From JAERML01 sp035687895 (GTDB taxonomy: Bacteria; Bacteroidota; Ignavibacteria; UBA10030; UBA6906), in assembly GCA_035687895.1 (NCBI GenBank), contig DASRUE010000132.1, positions 1 through 8,708 of the forward strand: a DNA stretch of 8,708 nucleotides. The letters are read 5' to 3'. This document shows positions 1 to 6,043 of this stretch, piece by piece. Each line of letters starts with the position of its first letter. Positions within the stretch are counted from its first letter, which is position 1. Made by a program: the position numbers and the translations under genes. The notes under the pieces were generated by a model, which was not told where the DNA came from, did not search any database, and worked only from the letters and a program-made list of their open reading frames with translations.

Positions 1-1089
1 GCCCGTGATATCCCACTGACGTTTGATTTCTACGGAAACATCCGGATGCAGGCCTATGGCAACGAGAGCCCGTTCTCCCGGTCGGCACGTAACCAGAGTC
101 GCATCTACCGCCTCTCGCTCGAGTACAACGACGGGATGAACATTGCGTCGATCGGGAGGATTGTGCCGACGTTCTCTCCCACTCTTGGAGCAATCGATGG
201 TGTACTGCTGGCGCGGCGAGTGGGGAATGTCCTCGTTGGATCGTCGTTCGGTTTCCAACCTGGTTTTTCACAGCGAGGGACTGATACCGACTACCGGAAG
301 GGAGCGGCATTCGTTTCCTTTGAGATGAATGGTGCCTCGACAGGATCGGTGACAGCCACCTACGCACGTAGCTACTTCCAAACCACACTCGACAGGGAAG
401 TGGCGAGTGTGTACGCGTATTTTATGGCCTTGGGGCGGCTATCGGTCTACGCGAACAGTGAGGTCGATTTACGGAAGAAATCGGGCGATCAGTACATCCT
501 CTCTCCTTCATTGACGACTATGTTCATGACGGTGAACTACAGGTTCACGCAAGTCCTGTCGCTCGGGATTGGAGGAGACGCGTCCCGACCGCTGTACACA
601 TACCAGGCCGCGAGAGCGATTCCCGATTCGCTGCTCGATAGAAAACTGCGTGCCGGTGTCACGTTTCATATGAACATCTATCTCCCGGGAGGGATTTCAC
701 TCTACAACACCTATACTCCCCGTTCCGGCCAGGGCTCATTTGCGAAGAACTACTCGGATTATGCCTCACTGACATTCTCCAATATCGCGTCGAGTGGCAT
801 CACTCTCCGATCGAACGTCAATTTCAATGAGAGCGAGTTCACCCGTTCGGTCGGATACGGAGGATATCTCCAGCATCATTTCTTTGATTCCTTCGACCTG
901 ACGCTCCGGTACCAGCAGTACATGTACACTGTGAAGCGGCTCGGTGAGAGGAACACCAGCACGACGCTCGGTGCGGATCTCATTGTGCCGATCACCCGCT
1001 CGCTCAGCTTGATGACCAGTTATGACCGGCTGCGCGGGTACGGGGCGGATTCGCATTCGGTGTTCGCTGAGTTCAGTGTGAGGTTCTGA
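1..1089 (+). CDS. Outer-membrane beta-barrel protein, 3' part (5' end outside window)
   Basis: The reading frame is open from base 1, so the gene starts upstream; about 362 C-terminal residues are visible, ending at TGA 1087-1089. The sequence is a succession of short amphipathic strands alternating hydrophobic and polar residues and rich in Tyr, Phe, Ser, Gly and Asn, separated by polar turns. It ends in FAEFSVRF, and a C-terminal aromatic residue is the usual beta-signal of outer-membrane barrels recognised by BamA. There are no Cys residues in the visible part, no heme motifs and no long hydrophobic helix. These features are seen; the outer-membrane location follows from them. I cannot name the family or its substrate. 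The stop overlaps the start of the ferredoxin-flavoprotein gene by one base (TGATG), so the two are almost certainly co-transcribed and translationally coupled, which hints at a redox-linked porin or scaffold role (inference). Confidence 0.8.
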   Translation, partial: ARDIPLTFDFYGNIRMQAYGNESPFSRSARNQSRIYRLSLEYNDGMNIASIGRIVPTFSPTLGAIDGVLLARRVGNVLVGSSFGFQPGFSQRGTDTDYRKGAAFVSFEMNGASTGSVTATYARSYFQTTLDREVASVYAYFMALGRLSVYANSEVDLRKKSGDQYILSPSLTTMFMTVNYRFTQVLSLGIGGDASRPLYTYQAARAIPDSLLDRKLRAGVTFHMNIYLPGGISLYNTYTPRSGQGSFAKNYSDYASLTFSNIASSGITLRSNVNFNESEFTRSVGYGGYLQHHFFDSFDLTLRYQQYMYTVKRLGERNTSTTLGADLIVPITRSLSLMTSYDRLRGYGADSHSVFAEFSVRF

Positions 1090-2420
1090 TGGAGTCGACT
1101 ATCACATATATCATCTTTGGAACCCTGCTCGCGGTGATCGCCGTTCCCCACTGGCGGAAGACTGCGAAACACAAACGGGAAGCGGCGCGGACGCTGGATA
1201 AAAACGAAAAGGCGGGCATGCTGGCCCCCGTGACGCTCCACCCGAAGATCAATGTGTTGACATGCATTGGATGTGCAAGTTGTGTGCGGGTGTGCCCGGA
1301 ACACGTACTTGGTATCGTCAATGGCCGTGCTTCAATAGTGAGCGGGCTGAAGTGTATTGGTCATGGGGTCTGCGTGGAAGTTTGCCCCGTGGGTGCTATC
1401 ACTCTTGGTTTTGGCAAGCCACGCGCAGGGATGGAGATCCCCTATTACGATGAGAACCATCAATCGAATGTTCCGGGGCTCTATATTGTGGGAGAGCTTG
1501 GCGGCATAGGATTGATCAAGAACGCGGTGGGACAGGGACTGAAGGCAATGGAAGACGTTCTCCGCAAGAAGCGCCCCCGGCCGGCAAATGGGTACGACGT
1601 GGTAATAGTAGGATGTGGTCCCGCCGGCATCGCAGCAGCCCTGGCGTGTGAGGCCAACAAACTGAAATACGTCGTGCTTGAACAGGATGAGATTGGGGGG
1701 ACAGTACTCCACTACCCACGTCGGAAACTTGTTCTCACGGCGCCGGTGGATCTCCCGCTCTACGGGCGGCTGAAGGTTTCGGAGATCACCAAGGAAGAAT
1801 TGCTGGAGATCTGGAAAGACATCGTCACACGGTTCAAGCTTAACATTCTGACCAAACACAAGGTCGATGCCATCGAGCGCAACGATGCAGGACTCACGGT
1901 CCGCACCGGCGGGGAAACGTTCACTTCGGCCACGGTCTTCCTTGCCATCGGTCGTCGTGGAAGTCCGCGCAAGCTTGGCGTCCCGGGAGAGAATCTTCCC
2001 AAGGTAATGTACCGGCTGATCGACGCCGAATCGTACAAGAACAAACATTTGCTTATAGTGGGGGGTGGCGATAGCGCGGTGGAGGCAGCCGTGGGCCTTG
2101 CCTCACAGAGAGGGAATGTCGTGACGATCAGTTACCGGCGGGAGGAGTTCGTCCGTCTGAAGGAAAAGAACGAGAAACGCGTTGGAGAGTTCATCAAAGC
2201 GGGGAAAATCAAAGCCATCTTCAACTCTGCGGTTCTCGAGATCAAACCGGATGCAGTCGTCATCCAGGAAGCGGAGAACATTCTCCACAACCTGCAGAAT
2301 CATTTCGTCTTCGTGTCTGCTGGTGGCGAAATGCCGACAGAGCTGCTGAGGAAAGCAAGTGTCAAACTGAGAGAGAGCGAGGTGGAGACAAAAGCCAAGG
2401 CGAAAGCGGAAGCGGCATAG
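1089..2420 (+). CDS. Membrane-anchored ferredoxin-FAD/NAD(P) oxidoreductase (thioredoxin-reductase-like)
   Basis: 443 residues. Residues 5-20 form one hydrophobic helix followed by the basic HWRKTAKHKR, which predicts an inner-membrane anchor with a cytoplasmic body. A ferredoxin domain follows: Cys59, 62, 65 and 69 form a complete CxxCxxCxxxCP set; the second set has Cys89, 95 and 99 but His92 in place of its second Cys. Residues 128-150 (PGLYIVGELGG, then LIKNAVGQG) resemble the C-terminal FAD-closing segment of flavoprotein reductases. The FAD Rossmann motif GCGPAG is at 175-180 and the NAD(P) motif GGGDSA at 325-330. The protein ends after a strand like those preceding the usual closing segment, plus a Lys/Ala-rich tail, so the fold appears permuted. 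I see no CxxC redox disulphide of thioredoxin reductase. Likely role: moving electrons between NAD(P)H, FAD and Fe-S clusters; partner unknown. The start has GAGG at 1080-1083, five bases upstream, and overlaps the barrel gene. Confidence 0.88.
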   Translation: MESTITYIIFGTLLAVIAVPHWRKTAKHKREAARTLDKNEKAGMLAPVTLHPKINVLTCIGCASCVRVCPEHVLGIVNGRASIVSGLKCIGHGVCVEVCPVGAITLGFGKPRAGMEIPYYDENHQSNVPGLYIVGELGGIGLIKNAVGQGLKAMEDVLRKKRPRPANGYDVVIVGCGPAGIAAALACEANKLKYVVLEQDEIGGTVLHYPRRKLVLTAPVDLPLYGRLKVSEITKEELLEIWKDIVTRFKLNILTKHKVDAIERNDAGLTVRTGGETFTSATVFLAIGRRGSPRKLGVPGENLPKVMYRLIDAESYKNKHLLIVGGGDSAVEAAVGLASQRGNVVTISYRREEFVRLKEKNEKRVGEFIKAGKIKAIFNSAVLEIKPDAVVIQEAENILHNLQNHFVFVSAGGEMPTELLRKASVKLRESEVETKAKAKAEAA

Positions 2421-2429
2421 ATTCGCAAC

Positions 2430-2477
2430 ACAAAAACATCAAATCAAAACGTCCCGACCGGATTCCGGCGGAACGTT
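2430..2477 (-). terminator. Rho-independent terminator downstream of ppk1
   Basis: Read on the minus strand, bases 2477-2448 form a 30-nt hairpin: a 13-pair stem with one G-T wobble, a single bulged T and an AAT loop, its upper half GC-rich. It is followed at once by a T-rich tract (TTTTGATTTGATG, then TTTTTG, down to about 2432). That is the standard intrinsic terminator layout. It lies about 135 bases beyond the ppk1 stop in the convergent spacer. On the plus strand the hairpin is not followed by a T run, so it would serve the oxidoreductase operon less well. Confidence 0.75.
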
Positions 2478-2612
2478 GTGCTATCATTCGAGGGCAAGGC
2501 TGACGTTTCTCAGTTTACCTCGATGAACCAAGAACTGTCAGATTGAACGTGGACTCCCAAATGGATTGGGTTGACATCATCGAATCCATCTTCCAAACCG
2601 TCCTCCTTCTCC

Positions 2613-4883
2613 TCAGGTAGCCTGCGCGCTTTCACGCAGGACCACTTGCTTTGCGGCAGTTGACTTGGTCCGTGCCTGGAGCGTCGCAAGCTGGCTATCC
2701 ACCAGTTGGTCGCCATTCGAGGGAACGATGCGGGAATGCGTCCCGTCTGCGTTCAGCACGCGGGCTCTGACATTATCCTTGAGCGCCTGCTCCAGCACTT
2801 CCCGCCTGATGATCTCCACCCACGCAGGATCTTCGATCGGGAACATCAGCTCCACCCGGCGGTCGAGGTTTCTGCCCATCAAATCTGCACTACTCAGAAA
2901 GAGCTCAGGCGATCCACCGTTGTCGAACCAGAAGACACGGCTATGCTCCAGGAACCTTCCCACAATGCTGATGACGCGGATGTTCTCACTGACACCCTTC
3001 ACCCCCGGCCGGAGACAGCACACCCCTCGCACGATGAGCTCGACATGTACGCCTGCCCGTGAAGCATCATAGAGTCGCTCGATCACCTCCACATCGGTGA
3101 GAGCGTTCATCTTCAGAATCAGGTGTGCCGCCTTACCACTCTTTGCGTGGTCGATCTCCCGTTGAATGAGCTGTAGAATCCGCTCACGGAGATTCACGGG
3201 GGCAACGATCAGCTTGTTGTAGCCATCGCGCTTTGAGTATCCGGTCAGGAAGTTGAACACTTCCGACGCATCGGTGGTAATGTCTTCCCGGCAGGTGAAG
3301 TAGCTCAGGTCCGTGTAAATGCGTGCCGTTACGGGATTATAGTTACCCGTGCCCAGATGTACATAGCGGCGCAGACCGTCCTGCTCCTTCCGAACCACAA
3401 GTGCCAGCTTCGCATGCGTCTTCAAACCCACCAGTCCGTACACCACATGTATACCGGCACGCTCGAGCTGCTTCGCCCAAATGATATTGTTCTCCTCATC
3501 GAACCGCGCTTTCAACTCGACAAGCACGGCAACTTGTTTGCCACTCTCCGCCGCCTGAATGAGCAACGGAACGAGAGGCGACTCCTTGCCGATGCGATAG
3601 AGTGTTTGCTTGATGGCGAGGACGTTCGGGTCGGTGGCGGCGGTTTTGATGAACTGCACCACCGGCGAAAAAGCATCGTACGGATGGTGGAGGACAATGT
3701 CCCCGCGACGCATCAGACTGAACATGTCCTCTCCTTCATCCTCCGAAACCAACGAAGGGGGAAGATGCGGCGGGTCCTTCAACTCCGGGCGGGGGAGCTT
3801 CATCAATGTCATCAGATGGCTCAGGCCCAGCGGGGGCGTCAGCGGATACACGTCATCCTGCGTGACCTCGAGGTTCTCCACAAGGATATCCCGGATCCGA
3901 GCCGGCATAGTGACTTCCACACCCACGCGCACAACGGAACCGAAGCGCCGCAGCCGGAGAGATTCCGCAATGGAGCGAATCAGATCCTCCGCTTCATCCT
4001 CTTCGATTTCGATGTCGGCGTTGCGGGTGACACGGAACGCGTAAGACTCCTTGACTGCCATGCCGGGAAAGAGAAGCCCGAGGTTGTCGGCGATCAGGTC
4101 TTCCAGCCAGACGAACCGGAACGTCTGATGCTCCGCGCCGCCGTTGGGCACCTCAACAAGTCGCGGAAGGACGTCCGGCACCTTCACGCGGGCAAATCGC
4201 TCTTCCCCCTCGGCAGTGGTCACGACCACTGCGAGGCTGAGGCTGAGGTTCGAGATGTAAGGGAAAGGATGTCCGGGGTCGAACGCGAGAGGTGTCAACA
4301 CAGGATAGATCTCGCGTGCGAAGTAGTCGGCAAGGGCAATCCGCTCGGTGGAGGAGAGCTGGTTCATCTTCAGCAACTCGATGCCCGCATCCGAGAGTTT
4401 CGGGTGGAGGTCTTCCCAGAAGCACGCGCTCATCTGCTTGAACATGATCGAGACACGGTCGTGCACGGCCTTGAGTTGCTGGAGCGGAATCCTCCCATCG
4501 GGCGAATACTCCACCACGTCGGCCAGGATCTGCTCCTTGATTGCCGCCACCCGGATCATGAAGAACTCATCAAGGTTGGAACTGACGATAGAGAGGAACT
4601 TGGCGCGCTCGAGCAACGGGTGCCGCGTGTCGAGTGCCTCTTCGAGCACCCGGTGGTTGAACTCCAACCAGCTCAGCTCGCGGTTGATATAGAGGGAGGG
4701 GTCGAGTGAGGAAGGGAGGGACGTGTACCCTTCATCGGCCGATCTGGTACGTTTCTTTTTTCCTGCCTTCTGGTTCTTTTGCCGTTTGCGCTGATATTTT
4801 GTGACAACCGGTTTTACTCCCTCTGCTGGTTCGGCTGTCTCATTTTTTTGTCCGGGATCGGTGTTTTCTTTGAGCGAGGCCAT
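2613..4883 (-). CDS. ppk1: Polyphosphate kinase 1
   Basis: 756 residues. PPK1 reversibly transfers the ATP gamma-phosphate to inorganic polyphosphate through a phosphohistidine and is usually peripheral to the inner membrane. The N domain opens with LYINRELSWLEFNHRVLEEA (64-83), the family hallmark, followed by SNLDEFFMIRVA. The ATP and phosphate site shows HHPYDAF (399-405) and LYRIGKES (428-435, Arg430). LKTHAKL carries His490, matching the autophosphorylated His435 of the E. coli enzyme, and RFLEHSRV carries His647, matching His592. NYNPVTARIYTDLSYFT and ICCLRPG-like VCCLRPG are also present. Roughly 63 residues precede the hallmark; about 30-48 is a run of Lys, Arg and Gln, making this longer than the roughly 690-residue E. 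coli enzyme. ATG 4881-4883 is the annotated start, but no clear Shine-Dalgarno precedes it and the extension is poorly constrained. No ppx or other phosphate gene is adjacent; the gene stands alone with its own terminator. Confidence 0.97.
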   Translation of the reverse strand: MASLKENTDPGQKNETAEPAEGVKPVVTKYQRKRQKNQKAGKKKRTRSADEGYTSLPSSLDPSLYINRELSWLEFNHRVLEEALDTRHPLLERAKFLSIVSSNLDEFFMIRVAAIKEQILADVVEYSPDGRIPLQQLKAVHDRVSIMFKQMSACFWEDLHPKLSDAGIELLKMNQLSSTERIALADYFAREIYPVLTPLAFDPGHPFPYISNLSLSLAVVVTTAEGEERFARVKVPDVLPRLVEVPNGGAEHQTFRFVWLEDLIADNLGLLFPGMAVKESYAFRVTRNADIEIEEDEAEDLIRSIAESLRLRRFGSVVRVGVEVTMPARIRDILVENLEVTQDDVYPLTPPLGLSHLMTLMKLPRPELKDPPHLPPSLVSEDEGEDMFSLMRRGDIVLHHPYDAFSPVVQFIKTAATDPNVLAIKQTLYRIGKESPLVPLLIQAAESGKQVAVLVELKARFDEENNIIWAKQLERAGIHVVYGLVGLKTHAKLALVVRKEQDGLRRYVHLGTGNYNPVTARIYTDLSYFTCREDITTDASEVFNFLTGYSKRDGYNKLIVAPVNLRERILQLIQREIDHAKSGKAAHLILKMNALTDVEVIERLYDASRAGVHVELIVRGVCCLRPGVKGVSENIRVISIVGRFLEHSRVFWFDNGGSPELFLSSADLMGRNLDRRVELMFPIEDPAWVEIIRREVLEQALKDNVRARVLNADGTHSRIVPSNGDQLVDSQLATLQARTKSTAAKQVVLRESAQAT

Positions 4884-5029
4884 GGATCAAAATATGGGAA
4901 GTTCCGACTGAAAAACAAGTTATCGAATTGTATACAAAAGTGAGGATGGCGGGGCAAGCTTGATTTGCGGGTTGTTTTCAGGTAAGTTGGGGAAGAGTTC
5001 AAGTCTTCGCCCCAGTATTATGACATCTG
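4884..5029. promoter_or_regulatory. Divergent intergenic region between ppk1 and the dipeptidase gene
   Basis: These 146 bases must carry the promoters of both divergent genes. A perfect 10-bp palindrome, TTGTATACAA, lies at 4928-4937. On the minus strand the same spot reads TTTTGTATACAATTCGATAACTTG, an AT-rich stretch with a TTTG box and a TAACTTG box about 19 bases apart, loosely like the TTTG / TAnnTTTG promoters of Bacteroidota. Neither promoter is certain. No Shine-Dalgarno is evident for either gene. Confidence 0.4.
4989..5012 (+). promoter_or_regulatory. Leader hairpin upstream of the dipeptidase start
   Basis: On the plus strand GGG-GAAGA (4989-4996) pairs with TCTTC-CCC (5004-5008 and 5010-5012) with one bulged G at 5009 and a 7-nt loop. 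It ends 17 bases before the ATG at 5030 and would sit in the leader if transcription starts upstream. No T tract follows, so it is not a terminator. Its function is unknown; it may be chance. Confidence 0.3.
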
Positions 5030-5686
5030 ATGAAGTCTTCAATTCGTTTCTTCCTCGTTCTCCTTCTACTGATTCAATTCCCTCTTGCCGTAAGGTCACA
5101 GCCTGATGAAGCCGGCAAGAGACTCCGCAAGCCGGACCTTGTGGAGCTCGTGAGACTGGATTCCACCATCAGACTCGATATCCGGTATGCGACCTCTCAC
5201 AACTTCATGAAGCGTCCGATGTATTCACAAGGGCGGGCTCTTCTGCAGCGGCCTGCTGCCGAAGCGCTTCTCCGTGTCCACCGTGCACTTCAGAAATTGG
5301 GTTATGGCTTGCTCATCTTTGACGCCTACCGACCCTGGTCGGTAACCAAGAAATTCTGGGATGAAACGCCAAGGGAAAAGAGGAAGTACGTTGCCAACCC
5401 AAGGAAGGGCTCGAAGCACAACCGTGGTTGCGCGGTTGATTTGTCGCTGTACGATCTGAAGACGGGAAGGGAGGTTCCGATGCCGAGCGAATACGATGAC
5501 TTCACGTACAGGGCAGCGGCGAACTATGATGGTGGAACGAATGAAGAGAGGAAATCGAGGGCGTTTCTTCGGTTAGCGATGGAGAAACAGGGTTTCGCCG
5601 TTAACCCGGACGAATGGTGGCACTTCGATTACAAGGACTGGCGGAAGTACGGTGTGCAGGATGTGCTGTTCGAGGAGATGAAATAA
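5030..5686 (+). CDS. ddpX: Exported D-alanyl-D-alanine dipeptidase (VanX/DdpX type, peptidase M15D)
   Basis: 218 residues. The family uses one zinc ion to hydrolyse D-Ala-D-Ala. Residues 1-23 form a signal peptide (MKSS-I-R, hydrophobic core FFLVLLLLIQFPLA, likely cleavage near VRS-Q), so the enzyme should act in the periplasm, releasing D-alanine from peptidoglycan-derived dipeptide, unlike the cytoplasmic VanX of vancomycin resistance. The active site is complete: DAYRP with Arg101 (VanX Arg71), SKHNRGCAVD with zinc ligands His130 and Asp137 in the SxHxxGxAxD motif, and EWWHF with catalytic Glu195 and zinc ligand His198. An in-frame TGA at 5021-5023 rules out a longer form; ATG 5030 is the first usable start although no Shine-Dalgarno is visible. 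No vanH, vanA, vanRS or ddp transporter genes are beside it, so nutrient recycling or wall turnover fits better than glycopeptide resistance (inference). Confidence 0.93.
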   Translation: MKSSIRFFLVLLLLIQFPLAVRSQPDEAGKRLRKPDLVELVRLDSTIRLDIRYATSHNFMKRPMYSQGRALLQRPAAEALLRVHRALQKLGYGLLIFDAYRPWSVTKKFWDETPREKRKYVANPRKGSKHNRGCAVDLSLYDLKTGREVPMPSEYDDFTYRAAANYDGGTNEERKSRAFLRLAMEKQGFAVNPDEWWHFDYKDWRKYGVQDVLFEEMK

Positions 5687-5706
5687 TGAGAGAACACACT
5701 TGTCCG

Positions 5707-5820
5707 TCAGGGCTTCTTTGAAGCCCGTATCGTCGGATTCTTGATCTGTCGTTTCACAATTACCAACGCGATTGTAGCGGTAAGTGCAATCAATACTGAA
5801 AGAAAAAGTAAGCTCGACAT
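5707..5820 (-). CDS. Small single-helix membrane protein, 37 residues
   Basis: ATG at 5818-5820, stop TGA at 5707-5709. The protein begins MSSLLFLSVLIALTATIALV, one uninterrupted hydrophobic helix (about residues 3-22), followed by a basic tail (KRQIKNP, then IRASKKP), which predicts an N-out, C-in inner-membrane topology. A strong Shine-Dalgarno, TGGAGG, lies at 5830-5835 on this strand with nine bases to the ATG, better than that of most genes here. The composition is that of small membrane subunits or regulators such as KdpF or CydX, but I recognise no family and neighbouring genes do not suggest a complex. It is convergent with the dipeptidase gene, with 20 bases between the two stops. 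It could be expressed from the aminotransferase-methyltransferase transcript or its own promoter. Reality as a gene rests on the start signal and the clean transmembrane profile. Confidence 0.6.
   Translation of the reverse strand: MSSLLFLSVLIALTATIALVIVKRQIKNPTIRASKKP
5710..5726. terminator. Short perfect hairpin between convergent genes, possible weak terminator
   Basis: GGGCTTC-TTT-GAAGCCC is a perfect 7-bp stem with a 3-nt loop, 24 bases after the dipeptidase stop and overlapping the last codons of the 37-residue ORF. No T run follows on either strand, so it is at best a weak or factor-assisted bidirectional terminator. Confidence 0.35.
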
Positions 5821-5824
5821 TGTG

Positions 5825-6040
5825 TTAATCCTCCATTTCACGTGTCACGTTGACGGCGGAGAGCCTGTAGCAATAGATTCCTGACGTCTGACCTTCAGCA
5901 CTCCACTTAGCTCTGTATGATCCGGCTTTGCGGGTTCCCTCCGCAAGAGTAGCCACCTTTCTTCCAAGAGCATCGAACGCCTCCAGTCGAAACAAATGCA
6001 GGCTGCGGAAGGTAGATCGTAAGTCACTGCATCGCGCTTG
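5825..6040 (-). pseudogene. Frameshifted remnant of a T9SS type A sorting / FlgD Ig-like C-terminal domain
   Basis: In one minus-strand frame (5986 down to the TAA at 5825-5827) the sequence reads LEAFDALGRKVATLAEG, then AGSYRAKWSAEG and SGIYCYRLSA. This is the well-known pattern of C-terminal Ig-like domains on secreted proteins of the FCB group (family consensus: VFDxLGRxVxTL, GxYxxxWxG, SGxYxYRL). The preceding strand that such domains carry, VTYDLPSAA, is present at 6027-6001 but in a different frame, so at least one frameshift lies between 5987 and 6000. No large upstream body exists: the methyltransferase stop is at 6044-6046 and no start codon with a binding site is seen. The usual TRKM ending is reduced to TREMED. 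It is best read as the surviving tail of a secreted-protein gene lost by deletion. Chance resemblance is unlikely given the number of matching positions. Confidence 0.72.
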
Positions 6041-6043
6041 ATC

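Noticed and set aside
1332..2048. 238-codon minus-strand ORF opposite the oxidoreductase
   Set aside because: Antisense to conserved FAD and Fe-S motifs; no recognisable domain or start signal of its own.
2551..2565. CCCAA-ATGGA-TTGGG inverted repeat in the convergent spacer
   Set aside because: Only a 5-bp stem and no T run on either side; the hairpin at 2448-2477 is a far better terminator.
2537..2611. 24-codon minus-strand ORF just after ppk1, preceded by GGAGG-like sequence
   Set aside because: Very short, no hydrophobic or basic pattern, and the purine-rich stretch is likely chance; kept only as a note.
3357..4709. 450-codon plus-strand ORF opposite polyphosphate kinase
   Set aside because: It lies wholly antisense to a gene with complete PPK1 motifs. 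Its His/Arg/Glu-rich composition is typical of a reverse-complement shadow in GC-rich coding DNA.
5030..5686. Glycopeptide resistance gene cluster
   Set aside because: The dipeptidase has a signal peptide and none of the vanH, vanA or vanRS genes is nearby.
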